Assembly (NCBI GenBank): GCA_029257405.1
Contig: JARIBO010000017.1
Location: 48,065 to 112,064, forward strand
Direction of reading: 5' to 3'
DNA from: Caryophanales bacterium
Lineage (GTDB): Bacteria; Bacillota; Bacilli; Bacillales; Amphibacillaceae
DNA: 64,000 nt
The position numbers were made by a program, and so were the translations under genes. Each line of letters opens with the position of its first letter. Within the stretch, counting starts at the first letter, position 1. The notes beneath the pieces are model-generated. The model saw nothing but the letters and a program-made list of their open reading frames with translations, searched no databases and had not been told where the DNA came from. Positions 44,951-54,249 of the stretch are shown in pieces.

Positions 44951-45538
44951 ATGAAGAAATCTCGCCCTAAGTATGGCCAAATAATTGAAGCGGCTTTGCA
45001 AGTTATTGCTGAAAACGGTTACCATGCGTCTCAAGTATCTAAGATTGCTAAACAAGCAGATGTAGCTGATGGTACGATATACTTGTATTTTAAGAATAAA
45101 GAAGATATATTAATCTCAGTGTTTAAAGAAAGAATGGGATCATTTATAAAGCAAATTGAACAAAAAATAAAGAAGGAAACAACTGCTGATAAACAACTTT
45201 TAGCTTTGATTGAAAGTCACTTTACTCAATTAAGTGAAAATAAATACTTAGCAATCGTTACTCAATTAGAACTGAGACAATCAAAACCTAAGTTACGTGA
45301 AGAAATTAATAATGTATTAAAGGCCTACCTGGACATAATTGATTTAGTCATTCAAAAAGGTATTGACGAAAAATTCTTTAGAGAAGACGTTGATATTCGT
45401 TTAATGCGACAAATGATTTTTGGCACAATGGATGAGACTGTAACAAGTTGGGTTATGAAAACTCATCGTTATAATTTAGTTGCGCAAGCACCCATTGTTC
45501 ATGATTTAATTACAAAAGGGTTTCTTTTACAAAAATAA
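44951..45538 (+). CDS. fadR: TetR-family fatty acid degradation repressor FadR
   Basis: Acyl-CoA-responsive repressor of beta-oxidation genes. TetR helix-turn-helix at residues about 10-55 (IIEAALQVIAENGYHASQVSKIAKQADVADGTIYLYFKNKEDIL) and an all-helical ligand domain. 195 residues matches Bacillus FadR. A consensus FadR operator lies in its own promoter. It sits between lcfA and fadB. Confidence 0.92.
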   Translation: MKKSRPKYGQIIEAALQVIAENGYHASQVSKIAKQADVADGTIYLYFKNKEDILISVFKERMGSFIKQIEQKIKKETTADKQLLALIESHFTQLSENKYLAIVTQLELRQSKPKLREEINNVLKAYLDIIDLVIQKGIDEKFFREDVDIRLMRQMIFGTMDETVTSWVMKTHRYNLVAQAPIVHDLITKGFLLQK

Positions 45539-45556
45539 TGTATTAGGAGGAATTAA

Positions 45557-46330
45557 ATGTCACTATTAAAGTTAGATATAGAAGATAATATTGCTATTTT
45601 GACAATAGAAAGTCCGCCGGCAAACGCATTATCAACAAAACTACTTAGTTCTTTAGACGAACAATTTGAAGTCATTAATAAAAATGAAAATGTAAAGGCT
45701 ATCATTTTAAAAGGGGAAGGGAAATTCTTTTCAGCAGGAGCTGATATTAAGGAATTTACTTCATTACAGAATGCATCTGATACAACATCATTAGCAGAAA
45801 ATGGCCAAAAAGTATTTAAGAAAATAGAAAATAATCCAATTCCAGTTATTGCTTCGATTCATGGTGCAGCTCTTGGTGGTGGATTGGAATTAGCATTATC
45901 ATGTCATATAAGAATTGTCACGAAAACAGCAATACTTGGTTTACCAGAAACCACACTTGGTATTATTCCAGGATTTGCTGGTACACAACGACTACCAAAT
46001 GTTGTAGGCCAAGCAAAAGCTACTGAAATGATGTTAACAGGAGATCCTATAAGTGGTGTAGAAGCTGGTAAATATGGTTTAGCTAACCATGTTGTTGAAG
46101 AAGAAGAATTAGAAGATGTAACGAAAAAAATAGCTCGAAAAATTGCAAGTAAGAGTAAATTAACAATTAACCATGTAATGGAATTAGTAAGTTATGCTAC
46201 GCGAGAAAACTTTGAAGAAGGTGTTGCTAAAGAAGCAGAATTATTTACTGATGTTTTTCAAACTGAAGACGCGTCAGAAGGAATTCAAGCATTTATAGAA
46301 AAAAGAAAACCAAGCTTCAAAGATAAATAA
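45557..46330 (+). CDS. fadB: Enoyl-CoA hydratase (FadB-like)
   Basis: Crotonase-fold hydratase of fatty acid oxidation. The oxyanion-hole segments FSAGADIKEF and AALGGGLELALSCH and both catalytic Glu positions (GGGLELAL and GLPETTLGIIPGFAGTQRL) are present. 257 residues is normal. AGGAGG precedes the ATG. Second gene of the FadR-controlled unit; followed by the electron-transfer flavoprotein genes. Confidence 0.93.
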   Translation: MSLLKLDIEDNIAILTIESPPANALSTKLLSSLDEQFEVINKNENVKAIILKGEGKFFSAGADIKEFTSLQNASDTTSLAENGQKVFKKIENNPIPVIASIHGAALGGGLELALSCHIRIVTKTAILGLPETTLGIIPGFAGTQRLPNVVGQAKATEMMLTGDPISGVEAGKYGLANHVVEEEELEDVTKKIARKIASKSKLTINHVMELVSYATRENFEEGVAKEAELFTDVFQTEDASEGIQAFIEKRKPSFKDK

Positions 46331-46347
46331 TTAAGGGAGGAATTAAG

Positions 46348-47121
46348 ATGAATATATATGTACTTTTAAAAAGAACGTTTGATACAGAAGACAAGATTGT
46401 GATAGAAAATGGAGAAATTGCAGAAGATGATGCTGAATTCATCATCAATCCTTACGATGAGTATGCTGTTGAAGAGGCAATTGTTCAACGTGACGCACAT
46501 GGTGGGGAAGTAACGGTTGTAACAATTGGTGAAGAAGATGCTGAAAAACAACTGCGTACAGCTCTTGCAATGGGTGCAGATAAAGCCGTGTTAATTAATA
46601 CTGAAGAAGACCTTGAAGAAGGGGATCAGTATACAACAGCAAAAATTTTAGAAGCTTACTTTGAAGATAAAGAGCCTGATTTAATTTTAGCAGGTAATGT
46701 GGCGATTGATGAAGCGAGCGGACAAGTTGGACCAAGACTTGCAGAGCGACTCGATATTCCGTTTATTACGACAATTGTCAGTTTAGAAATTGACGGAACA
46801 GATGTAAAAGTAGATAAAGATATCGAAGGGGATATTGAAAAAATTGAAACAACATTACCGTTAATTGTGACGTGTCAACAAGGATTAAATGAGCCGCGTT
46901 ATCCGTCATTACCAGGTATTATGCAAGCTAAAAGAAAGCCTTTAGAAGAATTAGAAATTGATGATTTAGATTTAGACGAAGACGATTTAGAGCCAAAAAC
47001 TGAAACAATTGAACGCTTTTTACCAGCTGAAAAAGCAGCAGGGCGTATCTTAGAAGGCGAAATCGACGACCAAGTAAAAGAACTTGTATCTTTATTAAAA
47101 ACAGAAGCGAAAGTCCTATAA
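46348..47121 (+). CDS. etfB: Electron transfer flavoprotein beta subunit
   Basis: Smaller ETF subunit, carrying AMP, which passes electrons from acyl-CoA dehydrogenases toward the quinone pool. Typical features are NPYDEYAVEEAIVQRD, LATAL-type RTALAMGADKAVLI, DLILAGNVAIDEASGQVGPRLAERL and the recognition-loop region LPLIVTCQQGLNEPRYPSLPGIMQAKRKPLEE. 257 residues is normal. Lies between fadB and etfA with AGGGAGG before the ATG. Confidence 0.95.
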   Translation: MNIYVLLKRTFDTEDKIVIENGEIAEDDAEFIINPYDEYAVEEAIVQRDAHGGEVTVVTIGEEDAEKQLRTALAMGADKAVLINTEEDLEEGDQYTTAKILEAYFEDKEPDLILAGNVAIDEASGQVGPRLAERLDIPFITTIVSLEIDGTDVKVDKDIEGDIEKIETTLPLIVTCQQGLNEPRYPSLPGIMQAKRKPLEELEIDDLDLDEDDLEPKTETIERFLPAEKAAGRILEGEIDDQVKELVSLLKTEAKVL

Positions 47122-47145
47122 AAGCGTATAGAAAGGAGAATAATA

Positions 47146-48114
47146 ATGAGTAAAAAAATATTAGTAATAGGTGAAGCAGCAGATGGTACTTTAAGAAATG
47201 TGAGTTTTGAAACGATTGCAACAGCACGTAAAATGGCGTCAGACGCCGAAGTCGTCGCGGTTGTACTAGGAAAAGAAGGCACACAAGCACAAGCAGAAGA
47301 AATGATTCACTATGGCGCTGATCGTGCGATTACGGTTGAACATGATAATCTAGAAAATTATACATCTGAAGGTTATGGTCAAGCATTACTTGAAATTATC
47401 GAAGACGAGTCACCGTATGGTGTGGTGATGGGTCATACAGCAATTGGAAAAGACGTCACACCTAAAATCGCAAGCCGTCTAGAAGCAGGTTTGATTTCGG
47501 ATGCGGTTGATGTTGAATTAGACGGGGAAACAGAAGTCTTTACACGTCCGATTTATTCAGGTAAAGCATTTGAAAAGAAAAAAATAAAAGAAGGCCTTAT
47601 CTTTGCGACGATTCGCCCTAATAACATTCCGATGTTAGAAAAAGATGAAAGTCGAACAGGTGAAGTCACAGCAAAAGAAGTTGATATTAAAGATTTACGT
47701 ACGATTATTAAAGAAATTATTCGTAAAAAATCTGAAGGAATCGATATGTCTGAAGCAAATATCGTGATTGCAGGTGGACGTGGTGTGAAGAGTAAAGAAG
47801 GCTTTGATTCATTAAATGAATTAGCAGACGTACTCGGTGCAGCAGTAGGTGCTTCGCGTGGTGCATGTGACGCTGAATACTGTGATTATTCATTACAAAT
47901 TGGTCAAACAGGTAAAGTCATTACACCTGACCTCTATATTGCAATAGGTATCTCAGGTGCGATTCAACATTTAGCAGGCATGTCGAACTCAAAAGTCATT
48001 GTTGCGATTAACCAAGATCCAGAAGCAAACATCTTTAACGTTGCAGATTATGGTATTGTCGGTGACTTGTTTGAAATCTTACCTAAGTTAGTTGACGAAT
48101 TAAAGGCAATGTAA
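47146..48114 (+). CDS. etfA: Electron transfer flavoprotein alpha subunit
   Basis: FAD-binding ETF subunit. The C-terminal FAD domain shows ANIVIAGGRGVKSKEGFDSLNELADVLGAAVGASRGACDAEYCDY and GQTGKVITPDLYIAIGISGAIQHLAGMSNSKVIVAINQDPEANIFNVADYGIVGD. 322 residues is normal. Last gene before a terminator; the same FAD-ETF would serve both the FadR unit and the acyl-CoA dehydrogenase of the sigma-54 operon. Confidence 0.96.
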   Translation: MSKKILVIGEAADGTLRNVSFETIATARKMASDAEVVAVVLGKEGTQAQAEEMIHYGADRAITVEHDNLENYTSEGYGQALLEIIEDESPYGVVMGHTAIGKDVTPKIASRLEAGLISDAVDVELDGETEVFTRPIYSGKAFEKKKIKEGLIFATIRPNNIPMLEKDESRTGEVTAKEVDIKDLRTIIKEIIRKKSEGIDMSEANIVIAGGRGVKSKEGFDSLNELADVLGAAVGASRGACDAEYCDYSLQIGQTGKVITPDLYIAIGISGAIQHLAGMSNSKVIVAINQDPEANIFNVADYGIVGDLFEILPKLVDELKAM

Positions 48115-48120
48115 GGATTA

Positions 48121-48157
48121 ATAAATGTCTAGCTACCATTGAGCTAGACATTTATTT
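48121..48157 (+). terminator. Terminator after etfA
   Basis: AAATGTCTAGCT/AGCTAGACATTT is a perfect stem with a T-rich tail. Confidence 0.85.
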
Positions 48158-48178
48158 AATTGTTGTATAAGCAAAGAA

Positions 48179-48208
48179 TTAGCAAGCTAATTCTAACGAT
48201 GTTATAAT
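48179..48208 (+). promoter_or_regulatory. Putative trxA promoter
   Basis: TTAGCA and a consensus TATAAT are 18 bases apart, 46 bases before the trxA start. The -35 is weak. Confidence 0.4.
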
Positions 48209-48253
48209 ACTAATTAGATTGATAAAGTTATTATTTGAATGGAGGAATATTAA

Positions 48254-48568
48254 ATGGCAATTTTAGATGTAAAAGATAGTGATTTCGCAGAAAAAACAGG
48301 CGAAGGTTTAGTATTAGTAGATTTTTGGGCACCTTGGTGTGGACCTTGTAAAATGATTGCACCAGTTCTAGAAGAATTAGATGGTGAATTAAGCGATAAA
48401 GTACAAATCGTTAAATTAAACGTAGATGATAATCAAGAAACAGCTTCAAAATATGGTGTAATGAGTATTCCAACACTTCTTTTAATGAAGGACGGAAACG
48501 TTGTTGACCAAGTAGTAGGTTTTCAACCTAAAGAAGCGTTAGCAGAATTAGTTAATAAACACGCTTAA
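48254..48568 (+). CDS. trxA: Thioredoxin
   Basis: Main cytosolic disulfide reductase, 104 residues. The active site is [10 protein letters not shown] and the cis-Pro loop is [13 protein letters not shown] good GGAGG precedes the ATG. It is bounded by terminators on both sides, and its position before uvrC is conserved in Bacillales. Confidence 0.97.
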   Translation: MAILDVKDSDFAEKTGEGLVLVDFWAPWCGPCKMIAPVLEELDGELSDKVQIVKLNVDDNQETASKYGVMSIPTLLLMKDGNVVDQVVGFQPKEALAELVNKHA

Positions 48569-48581
48569 TATAATATGAAAA

Positions 48582-48627
48582 TTAATAATCCCCTGTTACT
48601 CTAGTAACAGGGGATTATTAATTTTTT
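48582..48627 (+). terminator. Terminator after trxA
   Basis: TAATAATCCCCTGTTAC/GTAACAGGGGATTATTA is a strong, perfect stem followed by a T run. Confidence 0.92.
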
Positions 48628-48644
48628 ATATAGGAGAAGGTAGT

Positions 48645-50417
48645 ATGGATGAAAAAATAAAAGAGAAACTAGCAGTCTTACCTAGTAATCCGGGTTGCTA
48701 TTTGATGAAAGATAAAAATGATACGGTTATTTATGTAGGTAAATCAAAATCATTAAAAAATAGAGTTAGATCATATTTTATTGGAGCAAATGACAAGAAA
48801 ACCCAAAGACTCGTTATGGAAATAGTAGATTTTGAATACATTGTTACTAATACTGAAGTAGAAGCACTCATATTAGAATTAAACTTAATAAAAAAATACG
48901 ATCCAAAATATAATATAATGTTAAAAGATGATAAAAGTTATCCTTATTTAAAAATAACGAATGAACGTCATCCACGTTTGTTAATTACACGAAAAATAAA
49001 AAAAGATAAAGGGAAGTATTTCGGGCCTTATCCTAATGCTATTGCAGCTAGAGAAACAAAACGTTTATTAGATCGATTATACCCTTTGCGAAAATGTAAT
49101 AATAAACCAGGAGATTATTGTTTATATTATCATTTAGGTCAATGTTTAGCATGTGCTAAAGAGCCGGGCACTAAAGAACAATATAAAAAAGTGGTTTCTG
49201 AAATAACAGATTTTCTACAAGGTAGATATCAAGGAATAAAAAAAGATTTAATTGTTAAAATGAATCAAGCAAGTGAGCATATGGATTATGAAAGAGCAAT
49301 GGAATTACGAGATAATATCACCCATATCGAAGCGCTTATGGAGCAACAAAAAGTAGTTTTAAATGAAAATATAAATATAGATATTTTTGGATATAGTTAT
49401 AATCAAGGTTGGATGTGTGTTCAAGTATTCTTTGTCAGACAAGGTAAATTAATAGAAAGAGACGTTTCAATATTTCCATTTTATAAAGATAGCAAAGAAA
49501 CATTTATTAGTTTTATAGGTCAATTTTATTTGAATAAAAACAACTTAATGCCTAAACAAATATTATTGCCTATCGGTTCTGAAGCTGAGCTTGTAAAAAA
49601 CTTATTAGACGTTGAAGTGTATACACCCTTAAGAGGCAAGAAAAAAGATTTAGTAGAGCTTGCCATAAAAAATGCTGATATTGCACTCTTAGAACAGTTT
49701 ACTTTAATTGAACGTGATGAAGAAAGAACAATTGTGGCGGTTGAAAAATTAGGAGAGAAATTAAACATCGAAACTCCTCACCATATTGATGCGTTTGATA
49801 ACTCCAATATACAAGGTATTGATCCAGTATCAGCAATGGTTACATTTATCGATGGTAAAGCTGATAAAAATGCTTACAGAAAATATAAAATTCAAACCGT
49901 CACCGGACCAGATGATTATGAAACGATGCGTGAAGTAGTTAGGAGACGCTATTCAAGAGTGTTAAAGGAAAACCTTCCTTTACCTGATTTAATCATTGTT
50001 GATGGAGGAAAAGGTCAAATGAGTGCAGCTCTTGAAGTGTTAGAGTTGGAATTAGGTTTAGATATACCCGTATGTGGTTTGATAAAAGACGAAAGACATA
50101 ACACGAGCGAATTACTATATGGAAATCCACCAGAATTAATTTCTCTTAAGCGAGATTCTAATGAATTTTATTTAGTACAACGGATTCAAGATGAGGTTCA
50201 TAGGTTTGCAATCACATTTCACAGGAATTTAAGAAGTAAAGGTTTAATTCAGTCAGAACTTGATAAAATTCCAGGAGTTGGGAAGAAAAGAAGAACTTTA
50301 TTACTTACACACTTTAAATCAATTAAAGCGATAAAAGAAGCTGAGTTATCTGATATCACGAGATTAGGTATACCAACAAATGTTGCAAAACTGATACTAG
50401 AAAAATTAAATGAGTGA
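48645..50417 (+). CDS. uvrC: Excinuclease ABC subunit C
   Basis: Dual-incision nuclease of nucleotide excision repair. N-terminal GIY-YIG domain ([31 protein letters not shown]), a CxxC-type cluster ([15 protein letters not shown]), UVR UvrB-binding motif around residues 200-235 ([20 protein letters not shown]), the RNase H-like C-terminal nuclease ([29 protein letters not shown]) and terminal helix-hairpin-helix ([17 protein letters not shown]). 590 residues is normal. Confidence 0.97.
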   Translation: MDEKIKEKLAVLPSNPGCYLMKDKNDTVIYVGKSKSLKNRVRSYFIGANDKKTQRLVMEIVDFEYIVTNTEVEALILELNLIKKYDPKYNIMLKDDKSYPYLKITNERHPRLLITRKIKKDKGKYFGPYPNAIAARETKRLLDRLYPLRKCNNKPGDYCLYYHLGQCLACAKEPGTKEQYKKVVSEITDFLQGRYQGIKKDLIVKMNQASEHMDYERAMELRDNITHIEALMEQQKVVLNENINIDIFGYSYNQGWMCVQVFFVRQGKLIERDVSIFPFYKDSKETFISFIGQFYLNKNNLMPKQILLPIGSEAELVKNLLDVEVYTPLRGKKKDLVELAIKNADIALLEQFTLIERDEERTIVAVEKLGEKLNIETPHHIDAFDNSNIQGIDPVSAMVTFIDGKADKNAYRKYKIQTVTGPDDYETMREVVRRRYSRVLKENLPLPDLIIVDGGKGQMSAALEVLELELGLDIPVCGLIKDERHNTSELLYGNPPELISLKRDSNEFYLVQRIQDEVHRFAITFHRNLRSKGLIQSELDKIPGVGKKRRTLLLTHFKSIKAIKEAELSDITRLGIPTNVAKLILEKLNE

Positions 50418-50448
50418 TAAAAACTAATTAGTTCTTATCATTCATTTT
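50408..50448 (+). terminator. Terminator after uvrC
   Basis: AATGAGTGATAA...TTATCATTCATT forms a stem overlapping the uvrC stop, followed by TTTTTT. Confidence 0.85.
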
Positions 50449-50875
50449 TTAATTGTAGAATTAAAATTTAATAAATGTTTAATAAAAATTATTTAGAAGT
50501 ATCATCAAAAAGAAAGTGCTATTTAACAATACTAATAGACAAATTATTTTTGTTAAAACAAACCGTCTTATTGTAGATTATATCGAATTTAAAATTTATT
50601 ACAGTCCAAACAAATAAACGCATTGTATAAATAGCTGTTTAAAACTATTAAATACATGTTTTAGATAACAATAATCTAAATTAATGGAATAAAAAATTAA
50701 TTCCTTTTCTTGACGGTTTAGATAGATACAAGTACAATAATAGAGGATGAGAGAAGTACATATATAACTAAATTCTCATTAGAGAATTTGAAGAAGATAA
50801 CTATGTTATTTTCTTGTAATTAAGTTGTGCAATTTTATATTTATATATCAATTTAGATTAAGGAGGGAGTAACAC
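50449..50875 (+). promoter_or_regulatory. Intergenic region and sdh promoter
   Basis: This is a 427-base non-coding stretch. A good promoter, TTGACG (50710-50715), 17 bases, TACAAT (50733-50738), would give an sdh leader of about 130 bases containing the hairpin AAATTCTCATTAGAGAATTT. Upstream, TTTAGATAACAATAATCTAAA (about 50661-50681) is an inverted repeat. No convincing ORF was found. A long untranslated sdh leader is also found in B. subtilis. Confidence 0.65.
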
Positions 50876-51496
50876 ATGGTGAAGCAACGTGAGTTTTTTA
50901 ACAGAAGATTACATTCACTTTTAGGTGTTGTTCCAATAGGTCTCTTTGTTGTACAACACTTAATAATTAACCACTTCGCTGTATACGGTGAAGAGAGCTT
51001 TAATCAGGCGGCCGGATTTATGGGTTCGCTACCATTTGTAATAGTCTTAGAAGTATTCGTAATTTATTTACCGATATTATTCCACGCAGTATTAGGGGTT
51101 TATATCGTATTTGTAACTAAGAACAATACAAGGAAATATGGCTTTTTCCGCAACTGGATGTTCTTATTGCAAAGAATTACTGGAGTAGTAACACTTGTAT
51201 TTATTGCCTTCCACGTATGGCAAACAAGAGTTCAAGTATTCCTATCTGATGCAGAGGTAAACTATCAAATGATGGAAGAAATTCTAACAAATCCATTCTG
51301 GTTTACATTGTATACAATTGGTGTACTTTCAACGATCTTCCACTTTGCTAACGGGTTATGGAGCTTCTTTGTAACTTGGGGACTTGCACAATCTCCGCGT
51401 TCACAAAAACTTGTAACGTATTTCTCAATTGCTGTATTTTTCATAGTAAGTTATATCGGTGTTAGAACACTTATTCAGTTTGGTTTTGGAGTTTAA
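50876..51496 (+). CDS. sdhC: Succinate dehydrogenase cytochrome b558 subunit
   Basis: Membrane anchor of complex II, Bacillus-type single-polypeptide di-heme cytochrome b. Five hydrophobic segments and several conserved His (RRLHSLLG, VQHLIINH, LFHAVLG, FIAFHVWQTR, TIFHFANGLWSF) provide heme ligands. 206 residues matches B. subtilis SdhC. AAGGAGG precedes the ATG. First gene of sdhCAB. Confidence 0.95.
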   Translation: MVKQREFFNRRLHSLLGVVPIGLFVVQHLIINHFAVYGEESFNQAAGFMGSLPFVIVLEVFVIYLPILFHAVLGVYIVFVTKNNTRKYGFFRNWMFLLQRITGVVTLVFIAFHVWQTRVQVFLSDAEVNYQMMEEILTNPFWFTLYTIGVLSTIFHFANGLWSFFVTWGLAQSPRSQKLVTYFSIAVFFIVSYIGVRTLIQFGFGV

Positions 51497-51526
51497 TATT
51501 TATTTTTAGAGGAGGGAGTATTTAAT

Positions 51527-53296
51527 ATGAGTAAACGTAAAGTCGCTATTGTTGGCGGTGGTCTTGCTGGTTTAATGGCAACGATTAAAGCTGCTGAAGA
51601 AGGCGTAAATGTAGATTTGTTTTCAATTGTTCCTGTAAAACGCTCTCACTCTGTATGTGCTCAAGGTGGTATCAATGGTGCCGTTAATACAATGGGTGAA
51701 GGAGATTCACCTGCTTGGCATTTTGATGATAGTGTATATGGTGGAGACTTTTTAGCTAACCAACCTCCAGTTAAAGCTATGACTGAAGCAGCACCAGGGA
51801 TTATATATATGTTAGATCGTATGGGTGTTATGTTTAACCGTACGCCAGAAGGTCTTTTACATTTCCGTCGTTTTGGTGGAACTGAAGTTCATAGAACTGC
51901 ATATGCCGGAGCTACAACAGGCCAACAATTATTATATGCTCTAGATGAACAAGTTCGTAAATTCGAAGTAGAAGGTTTAGTTACTAAATATGAAAGTTGG
52001 GAATTCTTAGGAGCAATAATTGATGATGAAGGTGTTGGTCGTGGGATTGTCGCTCAAGACATTAAGTCACACGAAATTAAATCATTTGCATCTGATGCAA
52101 CAATTATCGCAACAGGTGGACCAGGAATCATCTTTGGTAAGTCTACTAACTCAATTATTAATACTGGTTCAGCTGCAAGTATCTTGTATCAACAGGGTGT
52201 AAAATATGCAAACGGTGAATTTATTCAGATTCACCCAACAGCAATCCCAGGAGATGACAAACTACGCTTAATGAGTGAATCTGCTCGTGGTGAAGGTGGT
52301 CGAATTTGGACTTATAAAGATGGTGAACCATGGTATTTCCTAGAAGAGAAATATCCTGCATATGGTAACCTTGTCCCACGTGATATTGCAACACGTGAAA
52401 TATTTGATGTCTGTGTAAACCAAAAGCTAGGTATTAATGGGGAAAATATGGTTTATCTAGATTTATCACATAAAGATCCTAAAGAATTAGATCTTAAATT
52501 AGGCGGAATCATTGAAATATACGAGAAATTTGTTGGAGAAGATCCGCGTAAAGTTCCAATGAAAATATTCCCAGCTGTTCATTATTCAATGGGTGGTTTA
52601 TGGGTAGATTATGACCAAATGACAAATATTCCAGGTATTTTCGCTGCTGGAGAATGTGATTATTCTCAGCATGGTGGAAATCGTTTAGGAGCAAACTCAT
52701 TACTATCTGCTATTTATGGTGGAATGGTTGCAGGGCCTAATGCAATTAAATATATTGATGGCTTAGAAAAACATGTTTCCGATATGTCACCTGAGTTATT
52801 TGAAAGTCGTCAAAAGGAAGAACAAGAAAAGTTTGATGAATTACTTAAGATGGACGGCGAAGAAAACGCTTATCAACTGCACCAAGAACTTGGTGAGTGG
52901 ATGACAGATAACGTAACAGTTGTTCGTGAAAACGCACGTTTACTTAAAACAGATGAAAAATTACAAGAATTACTAGAGCGCTGGAATAATATTAATATTA
53001 CAGATACATCTAGTTGGAGTAACCAAGCAGTTATGTTTACACGTCAGTTGAAAAATATGATTCATTTAGCTCGTGTTATAACGCAAGGTGCTTATAAACG
53101 TGATGAGAGCCGTGGAGCTCACTATAAACCAGAATTCCCTGAGCGTAATGATGAAGATTTCTTAAAAACAACAATCGCAGAATTTGATAAGGTTAAAGAA
53201 GAACCGATCATTTCATATGAAGATGTTGATACTTCATTAATACCTCCAAGAAAACGAGATTATTCAAAATCATCAAGTGAAGGGAGCAAAAAATAA
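51527..53296 (+). CDS. sdhA: Succinate dehydrogenase flavoprotein subunit
   Basis: FAD-containing catalytic subunit oxidising succinate to fumarate. Dinucleotide fold KVAIVGGGLAGLMATIKAAEEG, flavin-linkage region RSHSVCAQGGINGAVN, and active-site elements HPTAIPGDDKLRLMSESARGEGGR and FAAGECDYSQHGGNRLGANSLLSAIYGG. 589 residues is typical of the Bacillales form. The stop overlaps the sdhB start (TAATG). Confidence 0.97.
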   Translation: MSKRKVAIVGGGLAGLMATIKAAEEGVNVDLFSIVPVKRSHSVCAQGGINGAVNTMGEGDSPAWHFDDSVYGGDFLANQPPVKAMTEAAPGIIYMLDRMGVMFNRTPEGLLHFRRFGGTEVHRTAYAGATTGQQLLYALDEQVRKFEVEGLVTKYESWEFLGAIIDDEGVGRGIVAQDIKSHEIKSFASDATIIATGGPGIIFGKSTNSIINTGSAASILYQQGVKYANGEFIQIHPTAIPGDDKLRLMSESARGEGGRIWTYKDGEPWYFLEEKYPAYGNLVPRDIATREIFDVCVNQKLGINGENMVYLDLSHKDPKELDLKLGGIIEIYEKFVGEDPRKVPMKIFPAVHYSMGGLWVDYDQMTNIPGIFAAGECDYSQHGGNRLGANSLLSAIYGGMVAGPNAIKYIDGLEKHVSDMSPELFESRQKEEQEKFDELLKMDGEENAYQLHQELGEWMTDNVTVVRENARLLKTDEKLQELLERWNNINITDTSSWSNQAVMFTRQLKNMIHLARVITQGAYKRDESRGAHYKPEFPERNDEDFLKTTIAEFDKVKEEPIISYEDVDTSLIPPRKRDYSKSSSEGSKK

Positions 53297-54060
53297 TGGC
53301 TGACCAAAAAACAGTTACTTTCATTATAACAAGACAAGATAACCCAGATTCAGCACCATATGAAGAAAAATTTGATATTCCATATCGTAAAAATATGAAC
53401 GTTATTTCTGGATTAATGGAAATTCAAAAAAATCCAGTTACTGCTGATGGTAAGACAACAACACCAGTTAAATGGGATATGAACTGTCTAGAAGAAGTTT
53501 GTGGTGCATGTTCAATGGTTATTAACGGTAAAGCACGTCAATCATGTGCTGCTTTAGTTGATCAATTAGAGCAACCTGTTCGTTTAGAGCCAATGTCAAC
53601 ATTCCCTGTTGTACGTGATTTAATCATTGATCGTGAACGTATGTTTGATGCATTAAAACAAATTAAAGCATGGATTCCAATTGATGGAACACATGATTTA
53701 GGACCTGGTCCACGTATGCCAGAGAAAAAACGTCAATGGGCATATGAATTATCTAAATGTATGACTTGTGGAGTTTGTTTAGAAGCTTGTCCAAATGTAA
53801 ACTCTAAAAATGACTTTATCGGACCAGCTGCTCTTTCACAAGCTAGATTATTTAACGCACATCCAACTGGAGATATGAATAAAAGTGAACGTCTCGGTGG
53901 GCTTATGGAAGACAATGGTTTAGCAAGTTGTGGTAACGCACAAAACTGTGTTGAAGTATGTCCAAAGGGTATTCCACTTACGACGTCAATTGCTGCTATG
54001 AATAGAGCAACATCAATACAATCATTCAAAAACTTCTTTGGAAGTGACAACTCTTATTAA
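53296..54060 (+). CDS. sdhB: Succinate dehydrogenase iron-sulfur subunit
   Basis: Iron-sulfur subunit linking SdhA to the membrane anchor. The plant-type ferredoxin motif is CLEEVCGACSMVINGKARQSC; two further cluster motifs are CMTCGVCLEACP and CGNAQNCVEVCPKGIP. 254 residues is normal. Followed by a strong terminator that separates it from the sigma-54 operon. Confidence 0.97.
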   Translation: MADQKTVTFIITRQDNPDSAPYEEKFDIPYRKNMNVISGLMEIQKNPVTADGKTTTPVKWDMNCLEEVCGACSMVINGKARQSCAALVDQLEQPVRLEPMSTFPVVRDLIIDRERMFDALKQIKAWIPIDGTHDLGPGPRMPEKKRQWAYELSKCMTCGVCLEACPNVNSKNDFIGPAALSQARLFNAHPTGDMNKSERLGGLMEDNGLASCGNAQNCVEVCPKGIPLTTSIAAMNRATSIQSFKNFFGSDNSY

Positions 54061-54063
54061 TTT

Positions 54064-54097
54064 AAATATCCACTGTTTAACAGTGGATATTTTTTTA
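54064..54097 (+). terminator. Terminator after sdhB
   Basis: AAATATCCACTG/CAGTGGATATTT is followed by TTTT. Confidence 0.92.
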
Positions 54098-54106
54098 ACA
54101 TAGAGT

Positions 54107-54155
54107 GTATAGACAGTTTACAACAATAGTATAAACGTATAGACAGTTGTACAAT
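54107..54155 (+). promoter_or_regulatory. Two direct repeats, probable upstream activating sites
   Basis: GTATAGACAGTTTACAA (54107) and GTATAGACAGTTGTACAA (54137) are near-identical and exactly 30 bases apart, close to three helical turns. They lie about 65-115 bases upstream of the predicted sigma-54 start site, where enhancer-binding proteins bind. The activator encoded second in the operon (55056) is the obvious candidate ligand. Confidence 0.7.
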
Positions 54156-54194
54156 TATTTTTTTAACAACCAATGTAAACGCTCACTTTATGAG

Positions 54195-54211
54195 TTGGCA
54201 CGGAAATTGCA
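54195..54211 (+). promoter_or_regulatory. Sigma-54 (-24/-12) promoter
   Basis: TTGGCACGGAAATTGCA matches the RpoN consensus TGGCACG-N4-TTGCW at every position, with GG and GC separated by ten bases. Expected start is about 54222. No competing sigma-A promoter is evident. It requires an activating AAA+ protein, which the operon itself encodes. Confidence 0.9.
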
Positions 54212-54249
54212 ATGAGAATAAGAGTAATAATTATAGGAGGTTTTGTATT

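Noticed and set aside
46899-47290. Two overlapping minus-strand ORFs over the etfB-etfA junction
   Set aside because: Antisense shadows of well-recognised etfB and etfA; no ribosome site or family match.
50475-50576. 33-codon ORF in the gap before sdhC (MFNKNYLEVSSKRKCY...)
   Set aside because: No ribosome site before the ATG and composition of random AT-rich DNA; treated as non-coding.
54190-54249. Upstream 20-residue extension of the enoyl-CoA hydratase (MSWHGNCNENK...)
   Set aside because: It would start inside the sigma-54 promoter before the transcription start and has no ribosome site; GTG 54250 is well placed.
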